Shown here: piece by piece, positions 15,554 to 18,770 of the stretch
Position numbering within the stretch: the first letter of the stretch is position 1
Layout: each line of letters opens with the position of its first letter
Source: Candidatus Martarchaeota archaeon
GTDB taxonomy: Archaea; Micrarchaeota; Micrarchaeia; Micrarchaeales; CABMGC01
Assembly: GCA_023487825.1 (NCBI GenBank)
Contig: JAMDBP010000013.1
Coordinates: 1 to 18,770, forward strand
Reading direction: 5' to 3'
DNA length: 18,770 nt
Made by a program: the position numbers and the translations under genes
The notes under the pieces: model-generated
The model's input: only the letters and a program-made list of their open reading frames with translations
The model's database searches: none
Told to the model about the DNA's origin: nothing

Positions 15554-15556
15554 CTA
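15554..15556 (-). other. In-frame amber codon within the aglB reading frame
   Basis: The minus strand reads TTG TAG AAT TGG at 15559-15548. Both flanks are in one frame and both look like AglB. Elsewhere in the window TAG serves as the terminal stop of the nuclease, alaS and carS genes, so it is not globally reassigned. A single substitution would remove it. Confidence 0.85.
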
Positions 15557-17782
15557 CAATGACTTGAAGTCTGTTATGGAATTATTCCTTGGTATCGATG
15601 TTACTACGTCTACCCCTTGGGAGTTTGAAAGCTGGAAGAGTTCGGTTGTAGAATTGAAGTTCTCTGCAAATTGGTCGAGGAGAACAGAACCGTATAATGA
15701 AGCATTTGTAGTGAGGTTTGATTCTATGTATATGCCCTGTGTTTCTACCATCCACGTGTATCTTGCAATAAAATAGCCCGGTTTCCCGTTTATCTTGCTG
15801 GAGAGGAACTGTGGATCTGAACTTGAATTGAAGAGCCATACTGCGAATGGGTCTGCCTTGCTTCCGTTCTGCGAACCTACGCTGTCTGTAACGCTTGTCC
15901 TGTTTGCCCAACCCTCGACTACGCTCCCGTCAGGCCATAGGGTAAGAACAGTAGCATTTGCAGGAGAATTTGCCTTAAACCATGTCATTGCACTCAGGAA
16001 CTGCGGGTTTATGTTGTCTGCCTGTGAAAGATTATTTGCATATATTCCGCCTACGTACATGAGTACGATTATGAATGATATTAGTAATACCGCTCCGACA
16101 GCCAGCGTAGCGTATTTGGCATGTATCTCATGCTTGTCGTGATGATTTGCTTCGTAATAAAGGTATGCAGGGTATGCAAGTGCAAGTACCAGGAATAATG
16201 CAATAGTAGGCACGAGTCCGAATGTGGAGATATAAGAGAACATGTCAATTGAGTTTGCAGCAGAGAAAACTAAGCCTATTATGAGAAGTATCTCTAGCAG
16301 CACCATAGTATACTTAAATTGTGTTTTTGATGAGCTTCTCACAAACGATAGAAGCCAGTATACTGTATATGCCCCGAATATTGCAAGAGGCACGGATATC
16401 AGTGAATTGAACCTTATTGCATTTATTTGTAGATACGCAGTAGCGGCAAAGTATGCCATTAGTATAAGCATGCCAGGATTTATACCGAATACTGCCTTGG
16501 CCTTTCCTTTCATATATCCTCCTGAGTCGAAGACCTGCATGAAGAGATAGGGAAGCATCAGGAACATCATTATTATCCATATTACTGCTCTTGAGATTGT
16601 TGTTGCCGCGGTACCGAGATACATTACAATTGTCATCGGCGTTATGAAGAGGACATTGCCAAAGCTTGCATAAAGGAAGGCTTGAGTAGGTGGCTGCAAC
16701 TCCTGTATTGTAGCGGCGAAATTGCTGGTTATTATGAATCCGTTTCCTACGAATATCGCATATATGAATGAATTATCAACTACATATATTATTGCGAACG
16801 CTGCAGCAAAGATCAGTGCTGCAAGTATGAACCTTGACAGAGGAGATCCGACAACGGATTTGTACTTGTGGGCATTTTCAGAGAGATACTTTGCTATAAA
16901 CCATCCGATTACCACAATCGCTATTATAGACAGGTTATTAACTCCTGTAAAGGTCTGACGGGTAAAGAATCCGAATGAGATGTATATGTTTACAAGTATG
17001 TACCATATTATAAATGCAGCTATAAGATATTTGGAATCCTCAAGAAGCTCCTTCTTGTCGAATATGAATGAGGCGAATATCACAAGCATCATCATTATCA
17101 TGAAGACGGCTGTTGCAAATGGCGCCCCGTTCCAGACATAATTGGACAGGCTCAGGAAGACTGCAGAGAGTATTGCGTATGCCATTTTCTTTTTGTCAAA
17201 TTGTATTTTTGATATCTTATGCCTGTGCTTTTCCTCTGAAGGCTCTTTCATGATAAGGGCTGCGAATATCAATGCTATTATCAGAAAGATTGTAACAAAG
17301 CCATCTCCCCTGTATATAAGCGCACTCGTTCTTGCGGCATCTCCCATGCTAAGCGCAACAAAGAGCATTGATAGTATGCCGAAGAGTTTGTCTTTCGTTA
17401 TCATCCTTGAAAGAAGGTATGCACCTATAACATCGAATATTCCGAATAATACCGGAACTAGGCGCATTACATCATAGTAGCTTATCCCAAAGAACTGCAG
17501 GAAGAAGTATGGGAATAGGGTTACCCAGTAAAGACCTTCCGGCTCAAGGACCACTGTAGGGGATGGATAGCCCGATATGTGAAGCACATGGGGCACTATG
17601 AAATTGTTGTTTACAGCTGCCCTTATTACAGAGAAGTGGTAGAAGCCATCGGGCTCATAGAAGCCCGCATCTCCCAGCATAGTCGTTCTGTATATTATCG
17701 TCAGGTATATGATTGCTATCGTTATTACAAGGAAGATGAGAAATTGCACTCTCCTTGATTCTAAAACCTCTTTTAATCCCAT
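15554..17782 (-). CDS. aglB: Oligosaccharyltransferase AglB/STT3, interrupted by in-frame TAG
   Basis: This membrane enzyme transfers a lipid-linked glycan to Asn in N-x-S/T sequons outside the cell. The visible product is 742 aa. Residues 1-~580 are a multi-helix membrane domain. The first acidic motif is E43-P-D45 in FYEPDGFYH, the second contains D160 in YRGDGF, and T358-I-Q-E361 is the archaeal TIxE motif of external loop 5. A conserved-looking arginine follows in AIRFNSL. The acceptor-binding WWDYG motif is replaced by W616-P-D-G619 (TLWPDGSVVEGWANR), but its position at the start of the soluble domain is right. The frame ends at TAG 15554-15556, in the middle of the soluble domain, and then stays open for 193 codons. 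An ATG with GGAG 6 nt upstream fixes the start. The gene lies 64 bp after trmI. Family firm; integrity uncertain. Confidence 0.93.
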   Translation of the reverse strand: MGLKEVLESRRVQFLIFLVITIAIIYLTIIYRTTMLGDAGFYEPDGFYHFSVIRAAVNNNFIVPHVLHISGYPSPTVVLEPEGLYWVTLFPYFFLQFFGISYYDVMRLVPVLFGIFDVIGAYLLSRMITKDKLFGILSMLFVALSMGDAARTSALIYRGDGFVTIFLIIALIFAALIMKEPSEEKHRHKISKIQFDKKKMAYAILSAVFLSLSNYVWNGAPFATAVFMIMMMLVIFASFIFDKKELLEDSKYLIAAFIIWYILVNIYISFGFFTRQTFTGVNNLSIIAIVVIGWFIAKYLSENAHKYKSVVGSPLSRFILAALIFAAAFAIIYVVDNSFIYAIFVGNGFIITSNFAATIQELQPPTQAFLYASFGNVLFITPMTIVMYLGTAATTISRAVIWIIMMFLMLPYLFMQVFDSGGYMKGKAKAVFGINPGMLILMAYFAATAYLQINAIRFNSLISVPLAIFGAYTVYWLLSFVRSSSKTQFKYTMVLLEILLIIGLVFSAANSIDMFSYISTFGLVPTIALFLVLALAYPAYLYYEANHHDKHEIHAKYATLAVGAVLLISFIIVLMYVGGIYANNLSQADNINPQFLSAMTWFKANSPANATVLTLWPDGSVVEGWANRTSVTDSVGSQNGSKADPFAVWLFNSSSDPQFLSSKINGKPGYFIARYTWMVETQGIYIESNLTTNASLYGSVLLDQFAENFNSTTELFQLSNSQGVDVVTSIPRNNSITDFKSL

Positions 17783-17788
17783 GTCTTA

Positions 17789-17792
17789 CTCC
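17789..17792 (-). promoter_or_regulatory. Shine-Dalgarno of aglB
   Basis: GGAG on the minus strand, 6 nt before the ATG at 17782, decides the start. Confidence 0.6.
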
Positions 17793-17810
17793 TTTAAGTC
17801 TTTGGAAAAG

Positions 17811-17820
17811 TAATTAAAAT
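17811..17820 (-). promoter_or_regulatory. TATA-like element upstream of aglB
   Basis: The minus strand reads AATTTTAATT in the 64-bp gap after trmI. Its centre is about 34 nt before the aglB ATG, so aglB may have its own promoter in addition to any readthrough from topA-trmI. Confidence 0.35.
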
Positions 17821-17846
17821 TACAGAAATTTTATGATGTGCAAACA

Positions 17847-18440
17847 TTAAATAGGTTTATGCAGCTGCTTTGTCTCTGGCTTTCTTGCAAAGACAAGGTA
17901 TGCAGTATGCCATAGCCCTTTTGTAGAGGGGCGCATGCCTTCTTTCCTTACCAGCATATCTCTTACTATTACTTCTACTGTATGAACATCTGAGAACTTC
18001 AGCTTCTCAAGCTTGGAAGCGAATCTCTGCACCTGTTCCATATGCGGCAGATAGCCGACAACCGTACCCCCTTCTGCGAGTGCCTTTTTTGCATTTGCCA
18101 GCGCTTTTTCGGAAGAAGGCAGATCCAATACTATAAGGTCAAGATTCTTTTCGTATATCTTTTTGAATACGTCTTCATTCCTGAACTCTATGTTTGTCAG
18201 TCCGAGCATGTTTGCGTTCTTTTCTGCTATGGCAATGAATTCCTTTCTTAGATCGTAGCTGTAGACCTTGTCGCAGATTCTTGCAAGCGAGACTGCAAGC
18301 CAGCCACTACCTGTGCCTGCGTCCATGCATGTGCTTTCTTTGCTTATTCCGGAATATGCGATGATTATGCCTATGTCCTTTGGCAGCATCACCTGCGGAC
18401 CTCGCTTAAGTTTTCGATACATCTTCGGGTATATAAACAT
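17847..18440 (-). CDS. trmI: tRNA (adenine-N1)-methyltransferase TrmI, short form
   Basis: A Rossmann-fold SAM methyltransferase. Archaeal TrmI makes m1A at position 58 (and 57) of the T-loop, stabilising tRNA. The protein begins almost directly with the hallmark KRGPQVMLPKDIGIIIAYSG. SAM motif I is DAGTGSGWLA, motif IV is VLDLPSS, and the C-terminal signature GMRPSTKGLWHTAYLVFARK closes the domain. It is 197 aa, against about 250 for P. abyssi TrmI: the small N-terminal beta-rich domain (~70 residues) is missing. The upstream space is occupied by topA, so the shortness is not a start-call error. ATG 18440 is preferred, with GTGA serving as a ribosome site. An in-frame GTG at 18449 would add three residues and overlap the topA stop. 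The two genes are tightly coupled. Confidence 0.92.
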   Translation of the reverse strand: MFIYPKMYRKLKRGPQVMLPKDIGIIIAYSGISKESTCMDAGTGSGWLAVSLARICDKVYSYDLRKEFIAIAEKNANMLGLTNIEFRNEDVFKKIYEKNLDLIVLDLPSSEKALANAKKALAEGGTVVGYLPHMEQVQRFASKLEKLKFSDVHTVEVIVRDMLVRKEGMRPSTKGLWHTAYLVFARKPETKQLHKPI

Positions 18441-18441
18441 T

Positions 18442-18770
18442 TTATTCACTGGTTTTTGCAGCCTTCTTCACCTTTCTCTTTTTTGAATCTGCTTTTTTCG
18501 GGGCCTTGCGTGCAGGAGCTTTCTTCGCTGTTTTCTTAACAATAGGCGTGTCTGCTTTTTGCGCTGCTCCTTCCTGTTCGCTCTTTATCTGCGCTGCTGT
18601 CTTCGGCTTGCCCCAGTCCTTCTTAGTCTCACAGTTTGGATCAAGGCACATCTGGAAGACGCGCTTCCCTCTCCTGAATACCTTTACTATAGGCGTACCG
18701 CAAGATTCGCATGTCTTTCCCGTAGGCTTTACAAACGAATACTGTGGCAGCGCAGATAAAGAGCGAACAG
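18442..18770 (-). CDS. topA: DNA topoisomerase I (type IA), C-terminal end, cut by window edge
   Basis: Only the last ~109 residues are visible. I translated the minus strand from the right edge: a SLSALPQYSFVKPTGKTC segment leads into a four-Cys zinc finger, CESCGTPIVKVFRRGKRVFQ followed by CLDPNCETKKDWG. That CLDPNCxTKK pattern is typical of archaeal and bacterial TopA zinc domains, which bind single-stranded DNA next to the catalytic core. The core itself (active-site Tyr) lies outside the window. After the finger comes a ~45-residue tail that becomes a Lys/Ala/Pro repeat (KKTAKKAPARKAPKK), like a histone H1 tail. The stop TAA at 18442-18444 lies two bases before the trmI ATG. The identity rests on the zinc finger alone but that match is good. 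Confidence 0.85.
   Translation of the reverse strand, partial: VRSLSALPQYSFVKPTGKTCESCGTPIVKVFRRGKRVFQMCLDPNCETKKDWGKPKTAAQIKSEQEGAAQKADTPIVKKTAKKAPARKAPKKADSKKRKVKKAAKTSE

Overview
The window looks archaeal, most likely a small-genome DPANN lineage of the Micrarchaeota/ARMAN kind. The evidence is an archaeal-type alanyl-tRNA synthetase, a CarS-type CDP-archaeol synthase, an AglB/STT3 oligosaccharyltransferase with a TIxE motif, an archaeal TrmI, an archaeal TopA zinc-finger end, a TRAM-only protein, TATA-like boxes about 26 nt upstream of several start codons, and heavy use of ATA and AGG/AGA codons. The phylum is an inference; I cannot run a phylogeny.

Left part (1-3572): the N-terminal ~456 residues of an aconitase run off the left edge on the minus strand. 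Before it, on the same strand, lie a TRAM-domain protein with an RGD-repeat head and a HAD-family phosphatase. Divergent from the HAD gene is a stand-alone Cas4/exonuclease V-like Fe-S nuclease with no CRISPR array or cas neighbours.

Middle (3646-8319): alanyl-tRNA synthetase (AlaRS) and CDP-archaeol synthase form a tight plus-strand pair with a 7-nt gap. They converge on a minus-strand site-2 protease. The protease gene is the second cistron of an operon whose first gene encodes a giant (~1988-residue) secreted, membrane-anchored surface protein. That protein has many N-glycosylation sequons, a propeller-like segment and a Cys-rich region near its C-terminal anchor.

Right part (14296-18770): a 209-bp intergenic region carries divergent promoters. 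A small four-helix membrane protein follows on the plus strand, then a minus-strand series reading topA (partial) - trmI - aglB. The aglB frame is interrupted by a single in-frame TAG at 15554-15556. Beyond it the same frame stays open for 193 more codons that look like the normal end of the AglB periplasmic domain plus an 81-residue Ser/Thr/Asn tail. This amber codon is the most notable thing in the window: nonsense mutation, sequencing error or readthrough. The oligosaccharyltransferase, the giant sequon-bearing surface protein and the intramembrane protease coupled to it suggest a cell-surface biogenesis neighbourhood. Genes outside it are housekeeping (translation, lipid synthesis, tRNA modification, DNA topology, central carbon).

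No rRNA, tRNA, CRISPR array, insertion sequence or attachment site was recognised. No intergenic gap exceeds about 210 bp.
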